Origin: Ifrita kowaldi
Taxonomy: Eukaryota; Chordata; Aves; Passeriformes; Cinclosomatidae
Reading direction: 5' to 3'
Assembly (NCBI GenBank): GCA_013398055.1
Contig: VZRS01009644.1
Span: forward strand, 3,200-67,199
DNA length: 64,000 nucleotides
The notes under the pieces are model-generated. The model was not told the origin of the DNA. It did no database searches and saw nothing but the letters and a program-made list of their open reading frames with translations. The stretch's first letter is position 1; every line of letters begins with the position of its first letter. The translations under genes and the position numbers were made by a program. Below, in pieces: positions 24,672 through 43,001 of this stretch.

Positions 24672-27600
24672 ATGGATCGGTTCGTGGTGCGCCGCGCCCG
24701 CGACCCGCAGACCCCCCGCCGGGCCGCGCCCGGGCCTCGCGTCTGCCGGCAGGTCACCCTCGAGTCCCTCAAGGCAGGTTACCGGCGGGAGGGAGCGGGG
24801 GCACGGCCTCCCGGGGCCGAGGAGGGTCGCCAGCCCGCGGCACCGGGTGCGGCACGGGCGGGGCAGCGGCGGAGGAGCGGTGTGCGAACGCCGGCTCTGC
24901 ACTGAAATCTTTGCAGCGCTGAGGTGGGATCCTCGCAGGGTAGTGATTATACAGGTGCAGAGAGCTCTGGTGCCTTGGAGGGGGTTCCATGGGTTATAAC
25001 TCGGCGTGGTGCAGGGTCAGGCTGGGCACACGATTCTAGCATAGCCCGGTGACACCGCCAGCTTCTGTATTTCCAGCTGGCTCTCCTCCCTCCCCAGGAA
25101 ATCCCTTCTGTTCATTTCATGGACGTCTTGCGTGAGACCTGCACAAGAGCTGAACCCCTCTTGGTCACCTGCTTGTAGAAACACTACAGCAAAACATTTG
25201 CTGCACCAAAAAGTTCATCGGTGTGTGACAGAAATCAAAAGAATGGTGCGTAAAGCACTGCAGTTGTCTGACCACTGCTGAATAAGATGCCTCGCATCCA
25301 AAATATGAGACTTGCACTGTTTGCAGTCTGTTCTGTCAAGGTCTGTGGCAAAACCTGTGGAAAACGCTGCAACTGTGCAGTGTACTCAGGTATTCGTGTT
25401 CCCTAATGCTTTGTTTCTCACCTTGCTGGCATTATTGTACTTTTGCAGTCAATCTGAGTGGGATTATAAGGATAATCAGTCACCTCCCTCTTAATCCCTT
25501 TTCCTATTTAGAGACATTTATACAATGGATTCCCTAAATTCAGAACACTTCCAGAAGATGTTTGCTGTTATGTGCCCAGAGTTTGGCAGACCAGGGTGAA
25601 GCCTCTCACTTTGTTTTCTGGTTACTAGAGTCTTGATTTGCAGGGGTTTTCTAATTCCAAGCAAGCACCCATCATATATTCTGTGCCATGATTAATAATT
25701 CATGCATTGATAACAGCCCCATTAGCTGAAATGAAGGCAGTGTCCTTATTTATCATAACAATGTTCCACTTTCCTAATGGCTTTTCTCTTTCCCAGAGAG
25801 TTGTGGTTGTAGAAGACATAAAACGATGGAAGTCTATACTTGAGCTTCCTGGGCAACCAAAAGAGAACCTGATGGAAGCTTTGGAGGAGCTGAAGAAGAA
25901 AATACCTTCCAAGGAAGTGTTACTTTCCACTAAAATAGGTACATCTGGTCTATCTAAACTGTGAATATTAGGCTGTCTTGTGTCTGCTTGGCTTGTCAGT
26001 ACACAAGAGATTAGTCTGGAAGCTTTTTAAGAAATGAGGAAATTGCTGCCAATGAAATATTGTTGATATCAAGCCTGCAGTTTTCACAGCTTGTACTGAA
26101 AAAGTCAGCTGTCCTCTGATTCCTCCCCGGAAATACTGCATCACCCCTTTTGTGATCAGAGTTTTGAAGAGCTCTCCTTGGTACCTGAGTGCTTTATTCC
26201 TTCTGCTGTCTGTCAGTGCTCATTTATCTGATTTGGCTGAATCCTCTGAAGGTGTGAGAAAATCTCCTCAGACTGGCTTCCTGCATCCTCATCCTGAGGA
26301 ATCCCCGGCAGATGGGCAGCTCCATGCAAATGGCACAGCCCGATGCCTGCCTCTTTTCCTTAGGACTTGGGGGAGGGATAATGTGTGACCACATGGTCTC
26401 TGCCTTTCCTGAACAAGGAGAGCATCCCGGCCTTTGTTTGCCATCAGAGCAGCCCGACCTGTGTTCACAGAGCCCTGGAAGAGGAGATGTGATCTGCCCC
26501 TTTCCCCACCCTTCTGATCTGTCGTCTCATTTGCTATGTTCAGTTTATTCAGGCTTTTCCCGGGATTTTTCCCAATGCCTGTCTGAATAGCGCCGGGCTG
26601 GAAGAGCCACTGAAGCCTAACAGTGACATCTCCTGGCCGACAGCACTCCTGGCCAGGGAAAAACACCCCTCTGGAAGCAGGAAGGTCCCTTTTGTCTCCT
26701 CGCAGGGGAAAGCCTCTTCTGCACTGCCAGGCCCTCTCGATGGGAAAGATTCTGCTTGGAGTCACCGTGGTGTTCACATGTTAAAGTGCTACAGCCATCA
26801 CGAGCAAAATCTGCTTCCTTAAAGGGGTTTCCAGTTAAAAACCAGCATTTTTTATAGGCCAAGCTTAAAAGCTTTCACCAGATCCAGGATCTGTGTAAAA
26901 AACTAAGTATAGCCCTGTGTTACAGAAGTGTCACTCCACACTTGGTGACTTGGGAAGGTGATTTTCACAATTCCTTGCTGATTTCTCAGGCTCCATGCTT
27001 AGCTCCTAGTCATTTGTGTTTACGTTTGTGTCAATGCTTTCGTTGTTTTGCTGAGACTGCCTGAGTTCAAAACGTGTGTGGCTGCTTTGGCACCGAGGTG
27101 ATTTGGCTGGTGTCAGTTGTACTTCTCCCCACCTGCCAGTCCCAAGGGAGCTGTTGCTGTTTTCCAGGTCACACCGTGAACAAGATGCGCAAACACCCCG
27201 AGCCGGACGTGGCCGGCCTTGCCAAGGACATTTACAGGGAGTGGCGAACCTTCATCAGGGAGCACTCCAGCAGGCCCTCCATCGAGGTCAGGAGCGACCC
27301 CAAGACCGAGGCTTTCAGGAAGAACGCTCGGAAGCTGCTCTCTGAAGCCCTGGAATTAGAGGTACAGTTCAGAGCCACTTGTCTGTGGCTCAAAAACTTC
27401 CTTCTTGTAGGAATAAGTTAAACCTTTTCCAGCCAGAGCTACTGCCAAGCTGGTCCTGCCTGCAGAGTGGGGACAAGACCAGGTGATCTGTTCCTATTTT
27501 TAGGGATTCACAGCACATCCCTATTTATAAGTAACTTCATTTGCAAGGTAGATAATGTTTTTTGGTTGTTAAGCAAGTGAGCCTGCTAATTGTAAGCAAG

Positions 27601-29320
27601 GTGTATTTGCTGTCATTTCCATAACCTGTCAACAGATTACTTGTGTGGCCACTGCAGTTGGGCTGAACAAGAGAAGGAGGAAATTAATAGAGCATGAAGT
27701 TTTTTCCTATTAAACAGCTGTGGAAGCAAGAGTGGGACTTTTTGGGTGTTTCTTAATTAAATATTTGTAAATTTAAATCTATAGCAAAAACAGAGAGGTA
27801 AGCTTGACAGTGTATAAAATGGTGATAAATACCAGATCCCTCAGGTATGTTTAACTAAATGAACAAGGCTTTGCTGTAAGGCTTAATAACTAGTTTGCTT
27901 GGTCTATGAAATGCCATAATAATAATCCTTTTCAATTTATTCATTAATTACCCTTTAAATGACAAGTCAAGTGTTAAGCACTCAAGAATTTCAAAGTTGT
28001 GTGCTTGCTGGCTGTGAGAACAACCTCTCCAGCTTCCAGTCCATCTCATCTGGGCCACCACAGAAGGATGGTTTGCTGTAGAAATGCCTCAGAAAGGCAG
28101 GAACTTACCTTTGCTGGGTCATGCTTAGATCTTAGAAAGCACGGCTATGCGAGGTGATTAGACTGGTAGTAAAGTCTAAATCTGTGGGACATAAAGACTC
28201 TGGCACCACCCTAAAACGAGTAGAATTGAGTAAAGCAGAATTGCCTCTGAACAGGACTCACCTGAAAACACCTGCAGCCACCACACGTGCAAGCAGAGGT
28301 CCCAGCAGTTGAACTACTTATAAAGGCAGGGGAGCCACAGCTGCTGCACTGACACCTGAGAGACTGACAAAAGGGAGAAGGGAAGGTGGGGCTGAGTGGA
28401 TCCATGGGACTTTTTAGTGATGGGTAGCAAAACCTGTGTGGCGAAGGACTTGCAGGAATACTGCTTGGCTCACTGGAATCTCCTGCATGCAAAGCATGGG
28501 AGATTCCCCATCACAAAAGGCAGAAGTGAAATTAAAACCATTTCTTGAAGGGTGGGGGATTTTTTCCTGAACTGTGCTGAATTACAGGTTTTGGCACATG
28601 TTGAAGCAATAACTACATAATTAACATTTAGCAAATCCCTTTCTACATTCTTAATTACACCTCCTTCTACACACAGAGAGCCCACATTTCCCTTTATAGC
28701 ACCAGGCAGAGTTGCCAAGTGTTTGGCATGTCTTAGAATTGCTGTTGGAATCAAGTTTAAAATCGTATCCAAGGTATCTTCTATCAGCAAGATCAAAAGT
28801 GAGCTTTATGGAGACACTACAGCATAGCTTATAATTGCAGTTGAGCTTGATACCCAAAGCTTGTCACAGATTAGTTTCCTGTTGTGATGGCAAAGTACTG
28901 CCACCCAGCTGGAGGTGGGGATATGTTCCCTGCCACTGACCATGTTGCCTTGTCCCTTAATTGCTAGGGTGGAATTAAATTGCTCTTCCTGTTACACTTG
29001 TGATGGGAAGCAGATTTCCTTGAATCTAAGCTGATTAATGAAGAAACACTGAAAAGCACCAAACTCCAATTTCAATCAGCTGGTCTCCTTATTAAATGTA
29101 AAGATCTAATTTTATACTTTGCTGTTTTCAGATTGATCACCCACTGGCTGAAAATATTGAGCGCGAAGCTTTTCATCTCTGTTCCCGCCTCATTAGCGCT
29201 CCGTATCGCAGGGCCGTGCGAGCCCTTGTCTTCTCATTAAAGCACAAACCTGAGACCCGAGCAGGAGTCAAGGCTGGCACACTCACTGTCCCTGCCTTTG
29301 TGCAGAGCCATAAGAAGTGA
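24672..29320 (+). CDS. TCEANC2: TFIIS N-terminal and central domain-containing protein 2, complete
   Basis: Four coding exons: 24672-24773, 25797-25938, 27168-27361 and 29132-29320, giving 208 residues, the same length as I recall for human. The start MDRFVVR matches human MDKFVIR. A TFIIS N-terminal-like helical domain runs from about residue 34 ([17 protein letters not shown]) through the KMRKH and [20 protein letters not shown] segments. A partial central-domain-like region follows, ending in FVQSHKK. There is no zinc ribbon with the catalytic acidic pair, so elongation-factor cleavage stimulation is not expected; the role is unknown and probably nuclear. Intron 1 appears to begin with GC, because only a break after AAG at 24773 keeps the conserved ESLK-RVVVVED junction. 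It is divergent from TMEM59 and converges on CDCP2. Confidence 0.94.
24774..25796 (+). other. TCEANC2: Probable GC-AG intron 1 of TCEANC2
   Basis: The donor context is CTCAAG followed by GCAGGT, and the acceptor is TTTCCCAG. Breaking after AAG preserves the frame and the conserved ESLKR junction. The nearest GT donor, four bases downstream at 24778, would shift the frame. Confidence 0.75.
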
Positions 29321-30063
29321 GGTGTTGTGCTTGATCCTGAGGGAGAACTTCCTGTGCCTGCATTTCCGTGGAACTGGGAGCCCTCCCTGTGGTGAGGGGA
29401 GTGCAGGAGGGCTGACTGTGTGTGACTCCCTGGCACCACTCCATGAACAGGGCTGCTGGAGGGAAGAACTGATGATGGAATGGGTGCTGTAAATCTGACT
29501 TGGTAAAAATCCATGTGGGCTTGTTGCAAGGAAAGTTTCTTCTATGCTGCTGTATATTTTCCATCCTTGCTGACTCACCTGTTTCTCTCTTCTGCCCATT
29601 TGTCATAGCTCAGTTTAGCTCCATCCCTGATGTGGATCTTCAGGTGTAATCAGCTGAATAACCCTTTTAAAGGAGCAGCTCTGCGCTGTGCTGGTTGGAA
29701 ATACTGGGAATTCAGGGTAATTGGTCCATGGGAGGGGATTCCTAGTGGATAATTGCAAACTCTAGTTAGCCCTAAATCAGCCACGTCTGCTGCAGCTGGG
29801 CCCTGCCTGTGACAAGAGCTGTTTTGCCAAGGTGATTTCCCTTTGTTGCATTCCAGAACTGGATGCAAAATGGATTTCAGTAACTTCCATCATCTCAGTC
29901 ATCCTGTGATTTGGGGCATTTTCTAAAGCCCCAGGGTATAGGTGCTATTTGATGCCTCTGCTGTTCAAGGAGCAGCTCGCTCAGCCTTCCAAACCTCACT
30001 CGTGGTGTAAACATGGTGCTTGTTCTTACTGTAACGTGAAAAAAAAATGTAATGAATTTTCTA

Positions 30064-30069
30064 AATAAA
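30064..30069 (+). terminator. Poly(A) signal of TCEANC2
   Basis: AATAAA in an AT-rich stretch about 740 bases after the stop codon, the first canonical signal in that interval. Confidence 0.55.
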
Positions 30070-32482
30070 ACTAAATACTCCTTTTACAGGCTTTTTTTTT
30101 CCTCCAAAAGGAACATGGTTCAGAATGTTTGCGTGAACATACCTAAGCAACAAACTATTGTTTAAAATTCTTTCTAGTTATTGAAAACTGGAGATCTTGC
30201 CATTATATTTTGCTCTGATTTCTTTCGTGCCACAAGTTGCCTTGTTCTCCATAAGCTATTACTAAGGCTGTTCCAGGCATGGTGTTCATATCTTCACCTA
30301 AAAAATGACTGATTGTCATTACTTGGACCTGCTAGATACTTTTTTCTTCTGTAGACCCTTAGCAGAAACACCCAAAACTTACTTGAGGTGTTGAAATTCA
30401 CTTAGATAATTGCGGGTTCTCTTAAAAATTTATTTACACTGTTGTGTTTGCTTGGGCCAGTGCAAGACCAGTTTTGCCTGTACACATTGAAGGTCCCCAA
30501 ACAGCTGAACACAGAGGTTTCCTTTGTAGGAAGTTAAGGTTAGGTGTGTTGGAGGCAGAAACTGGCAGATCCTTGAGTGGTGATGGTGTGGGTAATACTC
30601 AATAAGATGTAACACTTGTTGACCAGGCTATAGCAAGAAATGGGAAAACCCTCAATTTCTTACAAGCAATCAGCTCCATTTCCCACTTAAATAGCTTCAA
30701 ACTGCACAGCTGTAATTGAATTTGTGTATCCTGGACTGTCAGGAGGGGTTCAGGATCAATGAATGACACAGGTTTTGCATCAGAGCTGCAACACCAAGAC
30801 CTGCAGTATTTATTTTCAGCTTCCTGTTCCTGGTGCTGGGCTGTGTTTTCTCTATTTGGGTAACGTGAGAAGCAAAATTCCTGAAAATGAGGAACTTCTG
30901 GTCTAATGAAAGCCAGGCCAAAGAAGTTTCCCACACAGGTCAGATACAGTCTGTCTGTGCCAAATACTTGTCATTTAGAAAGTAACTTCAGGGATGTAGA
31001 GTTGCTGCACATGAGCAGAAAACTCTCCTATAAACTTCCTCTATTTAATGGTTGATGCTTTTGCCCAACTTGTTTCAAAGGAACCCAAGCGTAAAGCTCT
31101 GGGTCCAGTTCTTTTATTTTGATGTTAAAGCTGGGAGTAACATCTGGGCTGAGGATTCACAGACTCAGCTTTGCAGAAAACTGACTGGAGGAACTGGAAA
31201 AGAATCCGGAGTGTTGGACTCAAGACCCACAGCACAGGAGGGATTCAGGGAACCAGGGAATGAACACTTTAAGGACAAAAACAGAAGGGAAGGTTGGGAA
31301 AGAAAACAAAAACAGAGATGGGAAAGCAATAGGCCAAAAAGGGCTTCATTTTCCCAAAGGGTGATGCTGAATGTGACAACAGAATACTTGATACCTGCCA
31401 CTAATGAAGTTTTTAATTAGTCTATAAAAACCAGATTCCCTCCATGGAACAGCCTCACCTGCACACTGTATTTGTGCCTTGCGTTACCTGCTGAATCAGT
31501 TTGCTGCTCCTTGGCTCTTCCTTCCCTCCTGTGGGTGATGCAGCCCAGTCATGCTGGGGAAACCCTTCTAGATTAACAAGGAAGGTGAAAGGGCTTTGTG
31601 CTCAGTTTCTCCGGCATGGAGACTTTGAAATCGCTGGTTCCCTTTTTACAGGGGAGACATTAAATCAGGGAGGCACCCAATCTAGAGAAAAGTTCTTATT
31701 TTTCCCTTTTTTCTTCCAGATTAAGCCTATCCGACAGATTCCTTTCAGCAAAGGGGTACATACATTAAGCTGGCAGACCTCTAGAGAGCTGTTGCACCCA
31801 GCAAAGAAAGAGAGGAGGGAAGCACCTCCTGGAGGTGTCACCTCCTGATTCCCTTCCCCATGCTTGGGGATACAGGGTGGGCTCAGGGCAGCACCAGGAG
31901 GGACGGAAGAGGGAATTCACTCCTGCCAGAGCTGACTTCTGACCCTGCCTTCTGAAGAGCAGATTTGGGAAGGCAGTAGGGGACAGCTTGCTCTGTTCCC
32001 CACCAGCAGGCACAGCTCAGGAGAGCTTTGTCCTGCTGCAAATTACTTGGGTGAAAGAAGATGGGAGTAGACAAGACCCTCCCTGTCCTTTGGAAAAGAG
32101 AGCGTGCAGCAGCTCACCAGCTTTCAAGAGGCTCTTCAAAGGTTTCTTCACAAAGAACCCAAACTTTTAGATCTCATTTGCTTCCCTGGCAGCCCTGTAA
32201 TATGAAGGGTTGGCTAAACTGGCCCTGGATTAAGAGACATTAAGGCAAGGAGCAGCCACGAATGTCCTTTGGAGCCCAAAGGAGGCCCCAGGAACTTCCC
32301 TCCCAGGGTATGTTATGGAGCAGAAATTGGGGGCTGGAGCAGTGGAGGGACAGAGGGAAGCAGAAAAGAAGAGGTAGAGGGAGGGAAACATGAGGGAATT
32401 CCCCAGCCCAGCTGACCACAGCCAGCAAAGCTTTGCTCCTCCATACAGGGCACAGCAACATTCAGGTAGGTGAACTGGCACC

Positions 32483-32511
32483 TCACAGAGGGGAAACTGA
32501 GGCACAAAGGA
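32483..32511 (-). repeat. MIR-like SINE scrap
   Basis: The minus strand reads TTTGTGCCTCAGTTTCCCC, the conserved MIR core-to-tail segment. The match is short and nothing clear extends beyond it. Confidence 0.45.
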
Positions 32512-33199
32512 ATTCTGATATGTCCCTGAAAGCAAAAAAAAGCCCACACCAGGGTTACACTGCAATTAATGATGCTCCAATTCTTGTGCTGGCAGTCCCC
32601 TAAACAACATCCATGGTCTCTGTCAATTAAACTAGATTATGGAATGATCCTCGCTAATTATATATTATTATCTAGCAAGCAGTTGTCTCGCTATAAAGGG
32701 TGCTCCTGTAATGGACAAACATTGTTCCTCTAGCACAGCCAGCCCCAATGGCAAGGAAAACAAAAAAGCCAAAGTAATTTCTGCTGTGGCCAATATTTTG
32801 CCTAAGTGGAATGTTCACATTGCAAACACTGCACTCCTGTCCCAGACAGAGGGAAGAAGAGGAGGAGGGCTGCAACATGCAGAGCCAGCCAGAGGGGGAA
32901 GGCAGGATCAAATCTGTACCCCCCAAAGCTGCCACAGAGACATGACTGTAAGCTCAAAATCCAGCTGTGAACTCTCCCACCCATCACAGAGCACTCAGCC
33001 TCCACGCACCAAAATCCCCACGAGCAGGGCCCTTGCTGTCCCCGGGGCTGTGATGATCAGGAAACAAGGCTTAAAATAAGCTTGGAAAACAGCTCCCGGT
33101 AAATGCTGTCATTGCATTTTTAATTGTCCATATGCTTGATCCATTATGTTTTCCCAGATGGCTGGGCTGCCTGACTACTGCCTCCTCATCTGTGCCACC

Positions 33200-33298
33200 G
33201 TGGCCAGGGTCTCCAGTGGGTATCTGGATCCCCAAGGCAGCAGCACCCTCATGGCAGGGTCAGTGTCACTGTGACCAGGGTCTCCAGTGGGTACCTGG
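33200..33298. repeat. Two copies of a 28-bp direct repeat, 71 bp apart
   Basis: Near-identical blocks at 33200-33227 and 33271-33298 both contain CCAGGGTCTCCAGTGGGTA. This is probably a small local duplication in intergenic DNA. Confidence 0.8.
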
Positions 33299-35360
33299 AA
33301 AGCTCCGTCCTTCCCAGCACAAAATCACAAACACAGACCCATCCGTGCCAAGCTCCTGGGGAGCCATGACTGGCTCGATGGCAAAAGTGGCTGGTGGCCT
33401 CCTGGCTTTACACACCAACCCCCAAGAAAACCACCCTGAGGAGCTTCAAACCTGCCCCTGCTCCAGCCCCTTGTGCTTTCTCAAGGGCTGGCCCCTGTTA
33501 AATTACCCAAAAACGTTTGAGGAGAGGATGCAGAGGATGCACACCACCAGCATCCTCAGTCATGGGGCTCAGCTCCAGCACCGGCTCCCTGGGTGTCACA
33601 AGCATCCCATTCCCAGACTGTGGGATTAGAGTATAAAAACTGAAAAGACAAATAACCCTCTGAGCAGAGGAATAGGGAAGAGGGAAGAAATTACTGGAGG
33701 ACCGTGGGTGTCTCCACAGAAAACTTACAGTGAACATACCATAGAATAAATGGCCTGGGAAGGGGTGGATCATGACACCCTGTGCTTGCTGGGCCCCCAG
33801 TGGGATGCCCAATCCTGCCCAGTGCCCAGGGCCTCGGGGCAGAGGGAGGAGGGTCTTGTGCCAGCAGCAGTGCTCATTTTGGGGCACTCCCCCCATCGTT
33901 GTCTTGTCCAGTGCAGCAGCACAAAAGCACATGCCGCAGCAGCACACCCTCACAGTGTGACACTTCGGGAAAACCTTCCTGGTAAATAGAGAAAACACAG
34001 AGAGCATGGCTGAGATTTTTCAGATATTTTAGCACAGCTTCTCTGCAGTAGGAGCGATTTCCCCAGGGAAGGAGAGGAATAAAGCAATTGATCCCCTGGG
34101 GGCTCTTGCAGTCCTATTTTCTATGATCTACAATTTTCCAACAGTTCTTCACCGGATTCGCACGCAGACGTTTGCAGAGGGATAACAGAGGCTCTCCCTC
34201 CCGCACAACAGCCAAGCCTTTGTCTGCTCCAGAGAGACGCGACTCCACGTCCATAAGCAAAGCCAGGAAATGGGGTGGCTGCATCCAGCCCGGCTCAATC
34301 CCATCATCATGCTCTAAATAAATAATCAGATAAGCAATGGGAGCGCTGCCCGTGCCCACCGCTCTCCTGCTTGCTCGGGAAGCACCGGGCAAACACTAAG
34401 GAGGGAAACTGAGGCCTGATGTGTGAGCACCACAGGCATGGTGGAGGGAAGGAGTGCTGGTGATCGATTCCTGATATTTGTTTGCCACTCATCTGAGCAG
34501 CTTTTATGTGAGAAGAAGGGTTTGTTTCAGGAAATTACCTGGGCAGTGCCCCTCCTCTGCTGGGCTCTGTCCCCAGCCAGGGCAGTACATCAGGGAAGAC
34601 CTGGTTTAACAGGGGATGCCAGTGAGCAAATTCCTGCGGGACAGGGAGAGATTGGATGCCTAAATCTAGTGGAGAGGCTGACACATGGTGGAGGATGACT
34701 GGAGGCTGAGGAGAGCTGGTGTTTGGTGAGCACCAGAGGCTTTCCTCACTCCAAGTGGGATGACTGGCTCGAGTGCCTCACTGCTGGTGGCAGATGCAGC
34801 TGGGAATACCATCAGAAACAAGGGAGTAAAGGGCTTTTGGAGGCATTCAAGTTGCATTAATCGCCCTGTCCATGCCCCCTGCAGGTCTGGGGGCGCTGGG
34901 GATCCCCTTAACTCAGGAGCAGAGCTGCTCCCACAGCTACAGTCCTGCATCCACAGGGATGTGTGCAGGGGAGCACTGTGCCCAGGGATGCTCGAGCGGT
35001 TGTGAACTGGAGCCAGAAGTGGAAACCCTCCCTGGGGCGACCAGGTCCAACTCCTTATTTGAGTGCAACACCAACAACTACCCAGAAAAGCCTTTTTCCC
35101 TGCAAATCGCAGGGTTCTGGAGGTTCCAGCTGGGCGAGGAGATGCCTGTCCTGCAGGCAAGGGCTGGATGCTGCTGGGTGCTGTGGGCTCCCCGCCAGGC
35201 GCAAGCAGCCGCAGTGCTCACCTGTTTCAGCAAAATCTGGGCCACCAAGAAGGTTAATTATATCTTTAAGTTTCTTTCAGTTGTCAAATCTTGTAACTAT
35301 GGTCTCAAGCTGACAGTTCTATACCCAGCAATTAAGCGGCAGCGAGGCTTTGCAGGCAGC

Positions 35361-35372
35361 GGGGGGGGGGGG
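35361..35372 (+). repeat. Poly-G run of 12
   Basis: A homopolymer read directly from the sequence. Its exact length is sensitive to sequencing error. Confidence 0.8.
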
Positions 35373-37025
35373 CTGGCCTTGTTTACCATCTCTGCACACA
35401 ACAGGCTCTCAAAACATTCCCTTAATGGAGCTTAACCGTGCTGGCAAATATTTCCCTCAGAAATCTCGCATTTGCCGATGTGTTGCACCAACAAACGCCA
35501 AATCAATCCGGGCTCCGATAACGAAGGCTCCTCGTTAGGAGGCATGCGCAGCTCTGTGCCTTCTTCCCTCCCCAGACACTCTTGCAGGGCTGGTGCAATC
35601 CAGGAGGAAAAGCTGCTCAATCGTCATCCTATTCCTTTGCTGCTGCTTCCTTTGATGCCCTGATGTACAGAACTGTCCCAGAGGGAAGCAGGACATCAGT
35701 CAGGGCAGCCTTTCACTGACGGGACTCCCCTATCAGTCCCTGCTAAATGCTGGATTCAGCAGCACGAGGGGTTTGCTGTGCCCCTGAATGACCACACTGG
35801 GACACTTTAAGATCTCTCCCTGCACTGCAGTGTGTTTCACACAGGCTGGAGGAGGAGGGGTGGCCTCTTTCCACAGCAAGATTTCATGTGGCTTTGACAC
35901 ATGCTGGCTCTGACCCACAGGGATGAACACAGGCTGCTCTGTGACAGCCACCCTCTCCTTGATGCTGAAGGGGAATGTCCCTTGTGCTGGGGTGGCAAAA
36001 GAGGCAGGCAGGGGTTATTCAGCCATCCATCAGGGCTCTTGGCGAGGATCCCCAGTTTTCTGGAGGGGCAGACGATACAGGACTCTTATTTTCCTGCTCT
36101 CAGGTACTGAGCTCACCTTCTGCAGGGACCACGAGTGGAGGTCTGGTGTCACTGAGGTCCCAGAGGAGCCAGCCCCTCCTGCCAAGGTTGTCTTTACAAG
36201 GTTACCAAAACCTCCACGCTCCAACATCTCCCCAAGCCATAGCAGGATTTGCCCATATTTTCAAACTTCAGGAGTAATGCTGATAGAGAGTTCACAGCCA
36301 TGGGCACCTGGCTACGCTGGAAAGGAGGAAAACACAGAGAAGAAGAGGATTGTTCTCCTCCCCTCCAGCTGCTGGTGGCTGAGGCGCTCAGGTGAGTCCT
36401 GCGAGAAGGTGAGACAACATGAGAAGATCAAACGAGGAGCTCCAGGGCACAGCAAATGCATCTCATCACATCACCCACAGACACCCAGAAACATCACCTG
36501 GGAGCACCTACATGAGCTACATCTGCGTGTGCCAGGTGGAGATCCCTGTAACACAGCTCCACGGTTTCCCCCCAAGCATGGGCCGGGAGCACGGAGAACA
36601 TTTGTTGGGAATATAGCTACATTTGGGGATGGTTTGTACCTCCAAGAACTCAGCTAGAAATAATTGACAGGAAGATTTGCAGCCATCGGCAAACAACGCT
36701 CCTTTCCTGAAAGCAGCAGCACTACAGGGAAAACAAATTGAAGCAGGTGCGGGAAGAGTTAGGGAGCGCAAGAATTGCATTCCTGAGCCAAATGGACAGA
36801 TTGAGACAGAGGAAAACAAATTGGGAAGGGAAACGGCTGCCTACTGCCCAGATTTTTCAGGCACTTGGAGAAGGTGGAGATTGGGTTCATGCTCAGTTTC
36901 AGGGCCTGGGAGCTGTGTCTCTGTTTGGGCAGCTGTGTTAGGGCTCAGCCTGGGATGAGGGTGGATTTTGGGGTGCCTTTCTGCCCCAGGCAGGACTGCA
37001 GTCCCTGGAGCCTGGAAGGAGCATC

Positions 37026-42943
<5,918 letters not shown>

Positions 42944-43001
42944 CCTCCAGCAGGCAAATCTCCCCTCACCAGTGCCCGAGCATCCTTTTGGAGCTGTCTA
43001 T

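Larger units (their letters stand above)
30070..37025. other. Gene-free region between the 3' ends of TCEANC2 and CDCP2
   Basis: No family-like protein frame, RNA gene or full transposon is visible in about 7 kb. It holds a MIR-like scrap, two small direct repeats and a 12-G run. It also holds AT-rich patches with several TAATTA-type sites (about 32560-32710 and 33080-33160) set in otherwise GC-moderate sequence. A long frame at 35923-36657 on plus has no recognisable domain and I treat it as chance. I saw no canonical CDCP2 poly(A) signal close to its stop codon. Confidence 0.5.

Noticed and set aside
34400..34425. Third MIR-like GGGAAACTGAGGC block
   Set aside because: Match is too short to separate from chance.
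35252..35264. HNF1-like GGTTAATTATATC
   Set aside because: Only the first half-site matches; isolated and far from a promoter.
35923..36657. 244-codon open frame on plus between TCEANC2 and CDCP2
   Set aside because: No recognisable domain, composition unlike a folded protein, no neighbouring exons or promoter, and overlapping frames of similar quality. Probably chance in GC-moderate DNA.
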